This document shows positions 35,333 to 44,679 of a DNA stretch of 64,000 bases, piece by piece. The notes under the pieces are model-generated. The model saw only the letters and a list, made by a program, of their open reading frames with translations. It was not told the origin of the DNA and did no database searches. This DNA comes from Chitinophaga pinensis. GTDB taxonomy: Bacteria > Bacteroidota > Bacteroidia > Chitinophagales > Chitinophagaceae. A program made the translations under genes and the position numbers. The stretch covers positions 1-64,000 of the forward strand of contig CAMCMP010000007.1 of assembly GCA_945876095.1 (NCBI GenBank). The letters run 5' to 3'. Position 1 is the stretch's first letter. Every line of letters begins with the position of its first letter.

Positions 35333-36376
35333 TTATTTTTTAGAAAATGATTCTGCTGCTTTATCCAAAGATTCTGCTGTCGGCGTTTTACCATTGGAAA
35401 CGATTATTCTATAGTTAAAAGTGATCGACTTGCCAGCTTCCAATGCAAAATTCAATTTTTCTTTTCCCCCACTTAAAGGTTCTTGGCCAAGTGAATTAGC
35501 TGCAAACAAACCATAACCACGAGCATGCCAGTAGGTAGGGTATCCAGGATTTTTTGGATGATCAATAATAGTGATCGAAACTAATTCCGAATTCTTTTTA
35601 CCGTACATCATACACCAGTTTCCTCTAGTACCCCATACATCATTTCCAGTAATTCCTTTACTAGAAAGAAAAGTACCATTCACTCCTTCATTATTTAATA
35701 CGGCTACTTTAGTTGCAACACCATTCGCGTCAGTAAAAATCTCTGGTTTTTGAGTAGGTATTTCTAATTCCCTAGCAACACGAACTCCCATAAATCCTTC
35801 CTTATTGTCTTTAAAGCTAACTTTTCCCTCCTGAGCAGTTAAGGTAGTGGTTCTATCAATTGTCCGGCTATTTTCATCACCGCTAAAAGTTAAAGTGGTT
35901 GATTCTTTCAATAAAATTTTACCAGAAATATCTACCCAATTGGAGGTCACTATCAGGTCTCCTTTTTTTGAACCTCCTTTTACACTCACAATTTTTTGAT
36001 GGCGGATACTACCATACTTTGGTTTATCCACTGCAGGAATTGCATCAGAATTATTCCAAAAATCCAAACCATTAACATCTCCGTAATTCAACCAAATACC
36101 AATATGATGCGGATGATCGGTTCTTTCATTGGCTCTAGGCGCTAAAGGAAAACCACGTGTAACTGTAATTCCAGAAGCGGTTTGAAGAGGAAACAATACT
36201 GGTTTATCAATCTTTGAATCGTATATGTAAGAAGTAAAAAATTGACCGTTTACCATTACATCCACTTTTTTTTCATTTTCTTTTTGAACAAACTTCACCG
36301 GTTGTTGAGAGTATGTATTTGAAACGAAAAAAAACATACTGCCGCACAAGAAAATACTTTTAATAAATCGCATCAT
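35333..36376 (-). CDS. Exported DUF6807 (PmoA-like) protein
   Basis: A protein of 347 residues with a signal peptide ending in SNTYSQQ. The conserved family core is RANERTDHPHHIGIWLNYGDVNGLDFWNN (in parts), followed by TTTLTFSGDENSRTID-like strands, WCMMYGKKN and YPTYWHARGYGLFAANSLG. The family name refers to methane oxygenase PmoA but has no shown link to methane oxidation; its beta-sandwich and histidines suggest sugar binding or processing. It is 15 bases after the Gfo/Idh gene, a pairing seen widely in Bacteroidota and Planctomycetota. Its reaction is unknown. Confidence 0.8.
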   Translation of the reverse strand: MMRFIKSIFLCGSMFFFVSNTYSQQPVKFVQKENEKKVDVMVNGQFFTSYIYDSKIDKPVLFPLQTASGITVTRGFPLAPRANERTDHPHHIGIWLNYGDVNGLDFWNNSDAIPAVDKPKYGSIRHQKIVSVKGGSKKGDLIVTSNWVDISGKILLKESTTLTFSGDENSRTIDRTTTLTAQEGKVSFKDNKEGFMGVRVARELEIPTQKPEIFTDANGVATKVAVLNNEGVNGTFLSSKGITGNDVWGTRGNWCMMYGKKNSELVSITIIDHPKNPGYPTYWHARGYGLFAANSLGQEPLSGGKEKLNFALEAGKSITFNYRIIVSNGKTPTAESLDKAAESFSKK

Positions 36377-36391
36377 TTTTTATTTACTGGT

Positions 36392-37768
36392 CTAAATTGA
36401 ATAATTTTTAAATGGTTCGAAAGGTTTACCACCCACCATTATCTCTTGAGCTTTTTCATCAAAGGTTACTTTACGACCACTCAGCACAGCTGCATTGGTC
36501 ATGATAGTAGCAATTGAATGACTATAACCTGCTTCAACAGGAGCATTTGGAGTTTTACGACTGCGAACACACTCCATCCAATTGCGGATATGACTCGATG
36601 TTAGTTTATCTCCTCCAGTATTTGCAGAAGTTACAACAGGTTCTACCACTGAAAGTTTAGAGGCAGGTAATAAGAATGAACTCATACCAGCTGCTGCGGC
36701 ATTTTTATCAGACAATCCTCCCTTTGGAGAAACCATATTGGTATCTAGATTTAATTGGCCGCCATTAGAATAGTAAATTTCTGTAGGGGCATCATCACCA
36801 TTGTGCATACGAGATCCGAAAGTAACTTGGAATCCAGATTTAGGGTCATTGTTTGGACCATAATCAAATGCTGCATTAATGGTATCCCAATTTTTTCTTC
36901 CATCTTTCCACATGTAAATACCACCATTGGCAACAACACTGCGAGGATGTTGTAAACCAGTAAACCAATGAACGGTATCAATTTGGTGACTCATCCACTG
37001 ACCAGCTAGTCCAGATGAATAAGGCCAGAACAATCTAAATTCTAAATATTTTTTTGGATCGAACGTTTCAAAAGGTCTATTCATCAAAAATCTTTTCCAA
37101 TCCGTATCTTTTTCTACCAACTTTGCAACATCAGCAGGTCTGCGCCAACGCATCGGTTGATTTACATTCCATGTTAACTCCACCATGGTGATAGCTCCAA
37201 ATTTTCCAGATTTGATAAAGTCTTCAGCAGCATGATAATTAGAGCCACTTCTTCTTTGAGAACCAATTTGAACAATTTTATTAGAAGCTTTAATTCCTTT
37301 GAATGCTCTACGATTGTCATCCATTGTTTCTGCGAAAGGTTTTTCACAATACACATCGCAACCTGCATTCACCGCTTCTAGCGCATGATTGGCATGTTGA
37401 AAATCAGCAGTACTTACAAACACTGCATCTACTAATTTCTTAGAATACATCTCTTCATTATTCCTACACGCAACTACTTCGTTTTGCATTTTTTCTTTCC
37501 ACATTGCAGCACCCGCCTCTCTTCTTTTATTCCAAATATCAGAAACCGCTACTACCTCAAAATTCATTTCCTTATAATGATTCATAAAACAAGGCATATG
37601 AGAACCTCTGTGTCTATCAGAAAAACCTACTACACCCACTCTTACTCTATCATTGGCTCCAATGATACGATTGTAACTTTTTGCACTCAGGCCTAACTGA
37701 GTTGCTACTACACCAGCTCCAGCCAATGCTGATTTTTTAATGAAAAGGCGGCGATTATTTGATTTCAT
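36392..37768 (-). CDS. Tat-exported Gfo/Idh/MocA oxidoreductase
   Basis: A protein of 458 residues. The N-terminus has a twin-arginine motif, NNRRLFIKKSALAGAG, then a hydrophobic stretch, so export in folded form with bound NAD(P) is expected. The Rossmann domain has RVGVVGFSDRHRGSH, the conserved EKP in DVYCEKPFAETM, and the second domain has SHQIDTVHWFTGLQHP. Proteins of this type include glycoside hydrolases of the NAD-dependent oxidising kind and 3-keto-glycoside-forming enzymes. It lies downstream of lutC (109 bases) and upstream of the DUF6807 gene. Confidence 0.85.
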   Translation of the reverse strand: MKSNNRRLFIKKSALAGAGVVATQLGLSAKSYNRIIGANDRVRVGVVGFSDRHRGSHMPCFMNHYKEMNFEVVAVSDIWNKRREAGAAMWKEKMQNEVVACRNNEEMYSKKLVDAVFVSTADFQHANHALEAVNAGCDVYCEKPFAETMDDNRRAFKGIKASNKIVQIGSQRRSGSNYHAAEDFIKSGKFGAITMVELTWNVNQPMRWRRPADVAKLVEKDTDWKRFLMNRPFETFDPKKYLEFRLFWPYSSGLAGQWMSHQIDTVHWFTGLQHPRSVVANGGIYMWKDGRKNWDTINAAFDYGPNNDPKSGFQVTFGSRMHNGDDAPTEIYYSNGGQLNLDTNMVSPKGGLSDKNAAAAGMSSFLLPASKLSVVEPVVTSANTGGDKLTSSHIRNWMECVRSRKTPNAPVEAGYSHSIATIMTNAAVLSGRKVTFDEKAQEIMVGGKPFEPFKNYSI

Positions 37769-37877
37769 AATTTAGTTGATTTTAAATTTTGATTTAAGGT
37801 ATGAAATAGTTTGAAAATAGCAATTTTTTTTATTGAAAATTTATAGGGAAAGGCCAAATAACAGAGTCAGCAATCTT

Positions 37878-38471
37878 TTATTCACTAATTAAATAAACCA
37901 ACAAACTTCTAGCGCCATGTGCACCAATAACTAATGACTGTTCGATATCTGCAGTTTTAGAAGGACCAGCTAAAAATACTCCATACCCTTCTTTAGCCAC
38001 GTCGATTTGCTTATATGCTTCATGCAGGTTAGGCACAATTTTATTTATACTCAAACAAATCACCAAGTGCTGGCAAATAAAAGGCAATAAACGATTTTTG
38101 ATTTGGTTTTCATATAACCAAACAGAACCATTTTCAGCTACCCCCAAACTGCCTTCTATGTAGGCCCTATCAACCGTTTCCAATAAACTAGCCTCCATCG
38201 TTGAATTGATCTCAGTGTTTACTTCACCTAAAATAGGCAATGTATTTACAATATATTCACCTCCAATTTTCGCTTGTTGAATTTCTTTTTTAATTAAATC
38301 GATCGAGGATAATTGAATCACTTTACCACCAATACTTTCTAATATTTTTATAAATTGATCCACCCAATCAGCTGCCAAATTACTAGTACTTTTTATATCA
38401 ATTACTGGTAATTCAATCAACGCAGGCTTATTAGTTGAAATCGCCCCTAATATTTTTTCTCTAGAACTCAT
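37878..38471 (-). CDS. lutC: Lactate utilisation protein C (LUD domain)
   Basis: A protein of 197 residues of the LutC/YkgG family (DUF162). It has the characteristic EGSLGVAENGSVWLYE segment near 110-125 and GVFLAGPSKTADIEQSLVIGAHGARSLLVYLI at the C-terminus. With LutA and LutB it forms the cytoplasmic complex that oxidises L-lactate to pyruvate. Its start overlaps the end of lutB by 4 bases (ATGA). The gene order lutA-lutB-lutC is the classic one. Confidence 0.92.
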   Translation of the reverse strand: MSSREKILGAISTNKPALIELPVIDIKSTSNLAADWVDQFIKILESIGGKVIQLSSIDLIKKEIQQAKIGGEYIVNTLPILGEVNTEINSTMEASLLETVDRAYIEGSLGVAENGSVWLYENQIKNRLLPFICQHLVICLSINKIVPNLHEAYKQIDVAKEGYGVFLAGPSKTADIEQSLVIGAHGARSLLVYLISE

Positions 38472-39883
38472 TGTTTATTTTTTTTGTACCAATCTCTAAA
38501 ACTTTGTTTAGGAGCTTCCGGCATGTCTCTTTGTTTATACCATGGATTGATTGATTTATTATTCATAATAAACGGAAAGGCGCGCATCATCCAACGTCCC
38601 ATTTTTCCAGCAATCCTATAAATAGAAGGGTGAGATAAAACAAATGCCATTCCTTTCATAGCTACTTTTTTTCCAGTAGCTGTATAACCTTCAGATACCA
38701 ATTCCTGTCGCCACTTATATAATTGAACATGGATGTCAATCTTTACAGGACAAACATTGCTACAAGAACCACAAAGAGTAGACGCAAATGGTAAATCTGC
38801 ATTTGCTTTCATGTCTAAATTTGGATTTAAAATAGATCCAATCGGCCCCGCTACTGCTGTATGGTAACTATGGCCTCCACTTCTTCGATAAACTGGACAG
38901 GTATTAAAACAAGCAGCACAACGAATACATTTTAAAGAACTTCTAAAATCAGGACGACCTAATTGTTTAGTTCTTCCATTGTCCACAATGATAATATGCA
39001 TTTGCTGACCAGCTCTTGGTTGATGGAAATGACTAGAATAAGTTGTAATCGGCTGCCCTGTAGCACTTCTTGCCAACAATCGAAGAAAGACCCCTAGGTG
39101 TTCAGCCTTTGGAATAATTTTTTCAATACCCATACAAGCAATGTGAATTTTTGCTGCATGCGCTCCCATGTCCGCATTACCTTCATTGGTACAAACAACA
39201 AAACCACCTGTTGAAGCAATTGCAAAATTTACACCTGTTATCGCCAATTGAGATTTAATAAATTTTTCACGCAAATGTTGGCGTGCAGCCTCGGTCAAAT
39301 ACTGTGGATCATTATTTCCTTTTTCAGTTCCAAGGTGTTCGTGAAATGTTTCACTTACATCTTGTTTCTTTAAATGTATTGCAGGTAATACGATATGACT
39401 GGGTGGTTCATTTCTAAACTGAACAATTCTTTCACCCAAATCAGTATCAACCACTTCAACACCGCGTTGCGATAAAAAATCATTCAAGTGACATTCTTCA
39501 GTCAGCATAGATTTACTCTTGACAACCTGGTGAACTTTTTGTTCACGAATAATTCTCAGTATAATTTCATTGTGTTCTTCTGCATCAATAGCCCAATGAA
39601 TTTTAATTCCATTTGCTTGAGCATTTTTTTCGAATTCGGTCAAATAATTATCCAAATTTGAAAGTGTATGATCTTTAATATCTGAACCTAGGGTTCGCAG
39701 CTGCTCCCACTCCGATATTTGCCTAACTGCCTTATCCCTTTTTTCTCTAACAAACCAAAGGGTTTCATCATGCCAGTCCGTTCTAGCTTCGTCTTTATTA
39801 AATATTTCTGCTGCCTCCGAATGACTAAGTGTAGCCCCTTGAATCGGTTCAAAAAAAAGTCTATTGAAATTTTTTGGGTTCAT
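38468..39883 (-). CDS. lutB: Lactate utilisation iron-sulfur protein B
   Basis: A protein of 471 residues, the family length. The LUD-like N-terminal part contains NFAIASTGGFVVCTNEGNADM. Two 4Fe-4S motifs follow: CIRCAACFNTCPVYR and CGSCSNVCPVKIDI near residues 315-385. This subunit passes electrons from lactate to the chain. It lies 27 bases after lutA. Confidence 0.94.
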   Translation of the reverse strand: MNPKNFNRLFFEPIQGATLSHSEAAEIFNKDEARTDWHDETLWFVREKRDKAVRQISEWEQLRTLGSDIKDHTLSNLDNYLTEFEKNAQANGIKIHWAIDAEEHNEIILRIIREQKVHQVVKSKSMLTEECHLNDFLSQRGVEVVDTDLGERIVQFRNEPPSHIVLPAIHLKKQDVSETFHEHLGTEKGNNDPQYLTEAARQHLREKFIKSQLAITGVNFAIASTGGFVVCTNEGNADMGAHAAKIHIACMGIEKIIPKAEHLGVFLRLLARSATGQPITTYSSHFHQPRAGQQMHIIIVDNGRTKQLGRPDFRSSLKCIRCAACFNTCPVYRRSGGHSYHTAVAGPIGSILNPNLDMKANADLPFASTLCGSCSNVCPVKIDIHVQLYKWRQELVSEGYTATGKKVAMKGMAFVLSHPSIYRIAGKMGRWMMRAFPFIMNNKSINPWYKQRDMPEAPKQSFRDWYKKNKQ

Positions 39884-39910
39884 TTTATTTCACTTTACTG
39901 TTCAAGTCAA

Positions 39911-40642
39911 TTAATGACTATTTAGAATCTCTGCTATATGAATTGTCTTTACCTTACTTCCTTGCCGTTTTAAAATACCTTCTAAGTGCATTAAACAGCT
40001 CACATCAACGCCAGTAATATATTCTACTTCATTTAATGCATGTTCAGTTATGCGATCCTTCCCCATTTTAACAGATACCGCTTCTTCAAAAACACAAAAT
40101 GTTCCACCAAAGCCACAACATTCGTCTACGCGTTTTGGTTCGCTAAGCTGCAATCCTTTCACCCTATTCAATAAATAAGCAGGTTTTGAAAAAGCAGGAG
40201 CTGATAACTCACTCATGGAAGAGAGGTGCAACCCGCGCTGACCATGACAACTTATATGCATTCCTACTTTATATGGAAAGCTGGCAGTAATGTTTTCAAC
40301 TTTTAATACATCAACGATAAATTCTGTTAATTCATATATATGCCTACGAATATGAGAAGCCTTGATTTCGTCTTGATCATGTAAATGTTCTTTCACATGC
40401 AGAACACAACTTCCTGAAGGAGATACGATATAATCTACCTCGCCAAAATTAGCAACAAAATTTTTATCACATCCTTCACTCAAAGAAGCAAACCCACTAT
40501 TAGCCATTGGTTGACCGCAACATGTTTGGTTTAGCGGAAACACAACCTCACAATCCAATTTCTCCAGAAGTTCTAACGTAGCCACTGCAACCTTAGGATA
40601 AAACTGATCAACATAACAGGGTATAAATAATCCTACTTTCAT
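39911..40642 (-). CDS. lutA: Lactate utilisation protein A (CCG-domain subunit)
   Basis: A protein of 243 residues with two CCG (cysteine-rich) domains: FPLNQTCCGQPMANSGF near 40 and VDECCGFGGTFCVFE near 180, ligating Fe-S clusters as in heterodisulfide reductase and GlpC. The start KVGLFIPCYVDQFYP is typical. First gene of lutABC, 69 bases after the haem-binding protein gene. Context with the rhamnose genes implies oxidation of lactate made from L-lactaldehyde. Confidence 0.94.
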   Translation of the reverse strand: MKVGLFIPCYVDQFYPKVAVATLELLEKLDCEVVFPLNQTCCGQPMANSGFASLSEGCDKNFVANFGEVDYIVSPSGSCVLHVKEHLHDQDEIKASHIRRHIYELTEFIVDVLKVENITASFPYKVGMHISCHGQRGLHLSSMSELSAPAFSKPAYLLNRVKGLQLSEPKRVDECCGFGGTFCVFEEAVSVKMGKDRITEHALNEVEYITGVDVSCLMHLEGILKRQGSKVKTIHIAEILNSH

Positions 40643-40711
40643 TGTTATTTTTTTTACTTAAAAAGCTCTCTATTTTTCTGTTAAACCTCTAATAAATTAA
40701 TTACGAATAAC

Positions 40712-43600
40712 TTACTTGACTGATAATAAATAAGATGCAATATCCGCTAAATTTTGTTCAGTCATACCAGCAGTAATCGGTTCAGGCATCAGACTTTTTT
40801 TCTGCTTTTTCTTTGATCTTATTTTATCTACTGGAATAATATGTTGAATTCCTTTAATATCTTTAATTACAATGGTCTGTTTATTTTCGGAAATCAAAAA
40901 TCCAAATAAAGATTCACCTTCCAAAGTATTTATTAACCAGGGTTCATAACCAAAAACAATCGAAGCACTCGGATTGACAATCGCATCAATTAACGAAAGC
41001 TTGTCGTATTTTTTACCAATATTAGTTAATTCTGGACCAATCATATTACCAGTTAAGCCAACTTGGTGACAGCTGCTGCAATTATTTGTGAAAACAGTTT
41101 TCCCAGTCAACGCATCGCCAGGTATTTTTGAAATAGCAGTTACAGAAAACATTTTATCTGTTCCATCTCTTTTGAAATATTCTCCTGCTTGTACCCTTAC
41201 AGCTAAATCTGGATTATTAAAAATATTTTCAGCTACTACTGAAATTAAGGAGGTAGGTAACTTTTTATCTGCCATTAATCCAATAATCATTTGTCCTCCC
41301 ATTGAATCCAACGCTATTTCCTTTGCCATCCTTTTTTGCCCCTGTTCGGACTGGCGATTATCAAACATCATTTGAAATTTGATTTTCATAGATGCCAATT
41401 TTCGCTGATAAGATGTATTGACATTGATTTTTGACCAATCTAGCAATTTATACCAATCATTGCTTTGTCTAAAAGAAAGCCAATACAAAGATTGTTCTTT
41501 TACATCTGCTAAACCAGAATTGGTCAAATTCAACATCGCAGTTGCTGCAGTTTTATCATTTATAAAAGCGAGTGAAGTAATCATTCGAGCTCTATCTTCA
41601 ATTGAAATACTAGAATCCATAACTCTCAGCACTAAATCATTTACCGAATTAAAAGGATGAAGTCTCCATGCAAAATCTACCATTTGTTTATTCCATTTCA
41701 ATGGTGAATTAGGTTGATTAGGATAAAAAGTAGATAATAATTCATTGTACCATTTTTGAGCATCGGCTTCCATTGCACTGCCCAGGGTTTCAAGATACCA
41801 AGGATCATTGCCATTATATTGAGTAGCTATTGAAAGAAGAATTTCTCTTTTAATTGTAAAGGAAGAATCCCTCAGTGAGACCGCTACTTCTCTGCGAACA
41901 AATGCTGATGAATCTTTTGAGAGTTTCAATGCTAATGGCAGTATATTTTTATTTAATTGTCTCAAAGAACGGAAAGCGGTAGCACGAATTTTCTCATCTT
42001 TACTTGTTAAAATATTTTCAACTTCTTTTTTACCTTCATTACCTAGCTGAGCTAGTAACCATATTGCCCTTGCTCTAACAAATAGATTTTCATCTTGAAG
42101 CAAATTCTTTACTGGCTCAACAACCGCTGAGCCCTGTTGCCTAAGTTTTTCAAAAGCAATATTGCGGACATTTACTGCAGGATTTTTCAATGCCTCTAAT
42201 TGTCCTTGAATACTATTGAAGTCTAATTTTGGAGTGACTAACCTTTTATTTTTTGGAGTAATCCTGTAAATTCTTCCATAACCAATTTTATCATTCATTT
42301 GATGGCCACCCACTACTGGATCGTACCAATCAGCAACAAAAAGAGAACCATCAGTTCCAACAGTAATATCAGAGGGACGAAACCAATTGTCCTTTTGCTT
42401 ATTCTGAACAGTATCATTCCATACATACCCTTCATTATCTTGAGAGTGAGAAGTAATTAAATTTTGACGTTCACCCATATCATATCCAGATTTAGAAATT
42501 GTGGGGTGATAACTAAAAATTACATTTCTACCTGCATCAGCACTTAATAACATTCTGCTATATTTTTTACCCAATGCATCCGATTCATAAATTGCAACGC
42601 CGGTAGGAGAACCAGCGCCAGATCTATCACCGGCGGGCATTACACCTGGGTCTTCCTGGTGCCAATGTGCAGTAAAAATATTTTGTCCAGGACGTTGATC
42701 TGCCTGCCAATACCTTGTTCCATCAGTACTAAAATATCCAGCATTTCCTCCTTCCATTAACCAAGTTGTACGGCAGGTGACTACTTGATCGTCGTTGTCA
42801 TTTTGCCAAAGATTACCATAAGAATCAGTAACCACTTCATAGGAGTTTCTGAAATTATGACCCAATACTTTTAAACCAGTACCGTCAGGGTTTACACGAA
42901 GGGCCAATCCGCCTACCCAAACTTTACCGTCGTCACTTCTACGATTGCCCTCATTTTTATCATTGTATGGAGAACCACCAGTATAGAGACTTCCAGAGCG
43001 TAATGTCCAACCACTTTTATCAGTAACCATATGAGGTCCAGCATTTCCAGTATTGAAATACCATTTACCATCAGGTCCGGCAGTAACGGAATGAAGCGAA
43101 TGATCATGATCTTTTCCTCCGAAACCTGTTAATATAATTTCTTTTTTATCAGCTTTGTCATCGCCATTTTCATCTGTATAAATAATTAAATTTGGAGAGC
43201 AAGAAACAATCACTTTATTCCCAATTACTGCAATACCAACAGGAGAAATTAAATCTTTGTCTTCAACAAAGACGGTCGACTTGTCTGCCTTGCCGTCCTG
43301 ATCAGTATCTTCAAGAATAACTACCCTATCTCCTTTAGGATGATGCAAAAAAAGAGTAGAGTCATTGTTGAAATTTCTATAATTCACTGCCTCAGTAAGC
43401 CAAACTCTTCCTTTATAATCAACATCCATGTTGGTAGGATTATACAACATGGGAGACTCTGCCCAAAGCGTTGCTTCTAAATCTTCTGGTAAAAAAAGTC
43501 CTGTTGTGTTTTTTAAAGGGGCAGTTTTACATCCTGTAAAATAAAATATAGAAAAAATAAAAAAACTGATAACTAACATAAAAGGGTTGAGCAATTTCAT
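40712..43600 (-). CDS. Large lipoprotein: dehydrogenase-like beta-propeller, HEAT repeats and C-terminal haem-c domain
   Basis: A protein of 962 residues from the ATG at 43600, which gives a lipoprotein signal with FYFTGC. Part 1 (about 40-480) is a PVC-type membrane-bound dehydrogenase propeller: PTNMDVDYKGRVWLTEAVNY, EDTDQDGKADKS, MVSLNVA-like repeats and GSPTGVAIYESD. Part 2 (about 490-800) is HEAT-like (NVRNIAFEKL, NLFVRARAIWLLAQLG). Part 3 is a single-haem cytochrome c domain with CSSCH and a distal Met around NMIGPEL. It is about 70 bases upstream of lutA. Propeller-plus-haem proteins of this group are widespread in Planctomycetota and Bacteroidota and are thought to oxidise sugars, but without known substrates. 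Confidence 0.85.
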   Translation of the reverse strand: MKLLNPFMLVISFFIFSIFYFTGCKTAPLKNTTGLFLPEDLEATLWAESPMLYNPTNMDVDYKGRVWLTEAVNYRNFNNDSTLFLHHPKGDRVVILEDTDQDGKADKSTVFVEDKDLISPVGIAVIGNKVIVSCSPNLIIYTDENGDDKADKKEIILTGFGGKDHDHSLHSVTAGPDGKWYFNTGNAGPHMVTDKSGWTLRSGSLYTGGSPYNDKNEGNRRSDDGKVWVGGLALRVNPDGTGLKVLGHNFRNSYEVVTDSYGNLWQNDNDDQVVTCRTTWLMEGGNAGYFSTDGTRYWQADQRPGQNIFTAHWHQEDPGVMPAGDRSGAGSPTGVAIYESDALGKKYSRMLLSADAGRNVIFSYHPTISKSGYDMGERQNLITSHSQDNEGYVWNDTVQNKQKDNWFRPSDITVGTDGSLFVADWYDPVVGGHQMNDKIGYGRIYRITPKNKRLVTPKLDFNSIQGQLEALKNPAVNVRNIAFEKLRQQGSAVVEPVKNLLQDENLFVRARAIWLLAQLGNEGKKEVENILTSKDEKIRATAFRSLRQLNKNILPLALKLSKDSSAFVRREVAVSLRDSSFTIKREILLSIATQYNGNDPWYLETLGSAMEADAQKWYNELLSTFYPNQPNSPLKWNKQMVDFAWRLHPFNSVNDLVLRVMDSSISIEDRARMITSLAFINDKTAATAMLNLTNSGLADVKEQSLYWLSFRQSNDWYKLLDWSKINVNTSYQRKLASMKIKFQMMFDNRQSEQGQKRMAKEIALDSMGGQMIIGLMADKKLPTSLISVVAENIFNNPDLAVRVQAGEYFKRDGTDKMFSVTAISKIPGDALTGKTVFTNNCSSCHQVGLTGNMIGPELTNIGKKYDKLSLIDAIVNPSASIVFGYEPWLINTLEGESLFGFLISENKQTIVIKDIKGIQHIIPVDKIRSKKKQKKSLMPEPITAGMTEQNLADIASYLLSVK

Positions 43601-43677
43601 TGATTTAAAATTAGAAGTCAACAGGAATTTTTATAAAAAGATCTTAGAATAAATAATATAATTTATTACTAGGACAG

Positions 43678-44550
43678 TTATTTCATGAAAATGTTTTTTA
43701 AAAACTGAAAATTTTGCTGATAACTTTTTACTCTATCCCCTCCTTTGGGAATAGCTCCTTCTATCTGCATCCAACCATCTCCTTTATAATTAGTTTCGTG
43801 AACAGCTTGCCCAATGGCTTTCCAATCGTTCACTCCTGATCCAAGTAAAAAACCATTTTCTTTCATATGCAACTCACAAATTCTTTCTTTACCTAGCTTT
43901 TTAAATTCCTTCACCGTATCTAATCCCGCATCTGTAACATTGCAGAAGTCATAATATACTTTGATATTTTTTGAACCTACTTGATCAATAATATCAATTT
44001 GTTCATCCGCAGAAAGATAGGATTCAATACCTAAAATAATTCCATTTTTTTCAGCATGGGGAGCTACTCTTTTTAAACGTCTAACAACTTCTTGTTTACC
44101 CTTTGCATCGTTTCGCAAATCGTTATTTCCAAAAAAAGCCAATAACACGACAGGCACAGATAGATTTTTTGCCACGTCCACACTATCCCATACCCATTGT
44201 TCAGTTCTAGGGTCAGATTTATAAGGTATATTATTTAACTCAGCTAACGCAATACTAGAAATTTCAATTCCTGTTTCTTTAGAATATTTTAAATACTCCT
44301 GCTGAACAGAAAGATCCCTTAATCTTAGTTGATTGCTCTCAGATCCCATATTCACCATTATTCCATCCAGCCCTATTTCCTTGGCAACTTCAAAGGCTCC
44401 AATATCACAGCTTTTACCCAAACTCCAATCACATGCACCAATCTTGAAATTTCTTTTCTTATTTGCTGGTTCGGCAATTAAATTTAATGAGCTTCCTGCA
44501 AAAGCAGTTAGCCATGCTATTTGTTGTATGAATATTCGCCTTGCAATCAT
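43678..44550 (-). CDS. Exported TIM-barrel sugar-phosphate isomerase/epimerase-like protein
   Basis: A protein of 290 residues (AP-endonuclease-2/xylose-isomerase-like fold). An N-terminal hydrophobic stretch with ARRIFIQQIAWLTAFAGSS points to export, possibly by Tat (paired Arg). The fold shows IGACDWSLGKSCDIGAF, VVLLAFFGNNDL, GIILGIESYLSADEQIDII, KVYYDFCNVTDAGLDTV and WMQIEGAIPKGG. These contain the Glu and Asp/His residues of a metal centre. Such proteins act as isomerases or, in the 3-keto-glycoside route, as lyases. It lies between rhaB and the haem-binding lipoprotein, with its own likely promoter. Confidence 0.8.
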   Translation of the reverse strand: MIARRIFIQQIAWLTAFAGSSLNLIAEPANKKRNFKIGACDWSLGKSCDIGAFEVAKEIGLDGIMVNMGSESNQLRLRDLSVQQEYLKYSKETGIEISSIALAELNNIPYKSDPRTEQWVWDSVDVAKNLSVPVVLLAFFGNNDLRNDAKGKQEVVRRLKRVAPHAEKNGIILGIESYLSADEQIDIIDQVGSKNIKVYYDFCNVTDAGLDTVKEFKKLGKERICELHMKENGFLLGSGVNDWKAIGQAVHETNYKGDGWMQIEGAIPKGGDRVKSYQQNFQFLKNIFMK

Positions 44551-44587
44551 ATTTTTAAATTCAAGATTTAATTAAAAAAAGTAGTAT

Positions 44588-44622
44588 CAAATGTAGGCTG
44601 ATAATTTTTAACAAAACAAAAA
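44588..44622 (-). promoter_or_regulatory. Putative promoter between rhaB and the isomerase-like gene
   Basis: On the minus strand TTTTTG (44622-44617) is followed after 21 bases by TACATTTG (44595-44588), an exact TAnnTTTG. A second TTTTG sits 5 bases nearer. It would start a second transcript for the genes from 44550 downward, after the 129-base gap behind rhaB. Confidence 0.45.
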
Positions 44623-44679
44623 CTATTAACAAAATTTAATCTTTGATTTTTCATTCCTACTCTCCTTTCAATAAAATAT

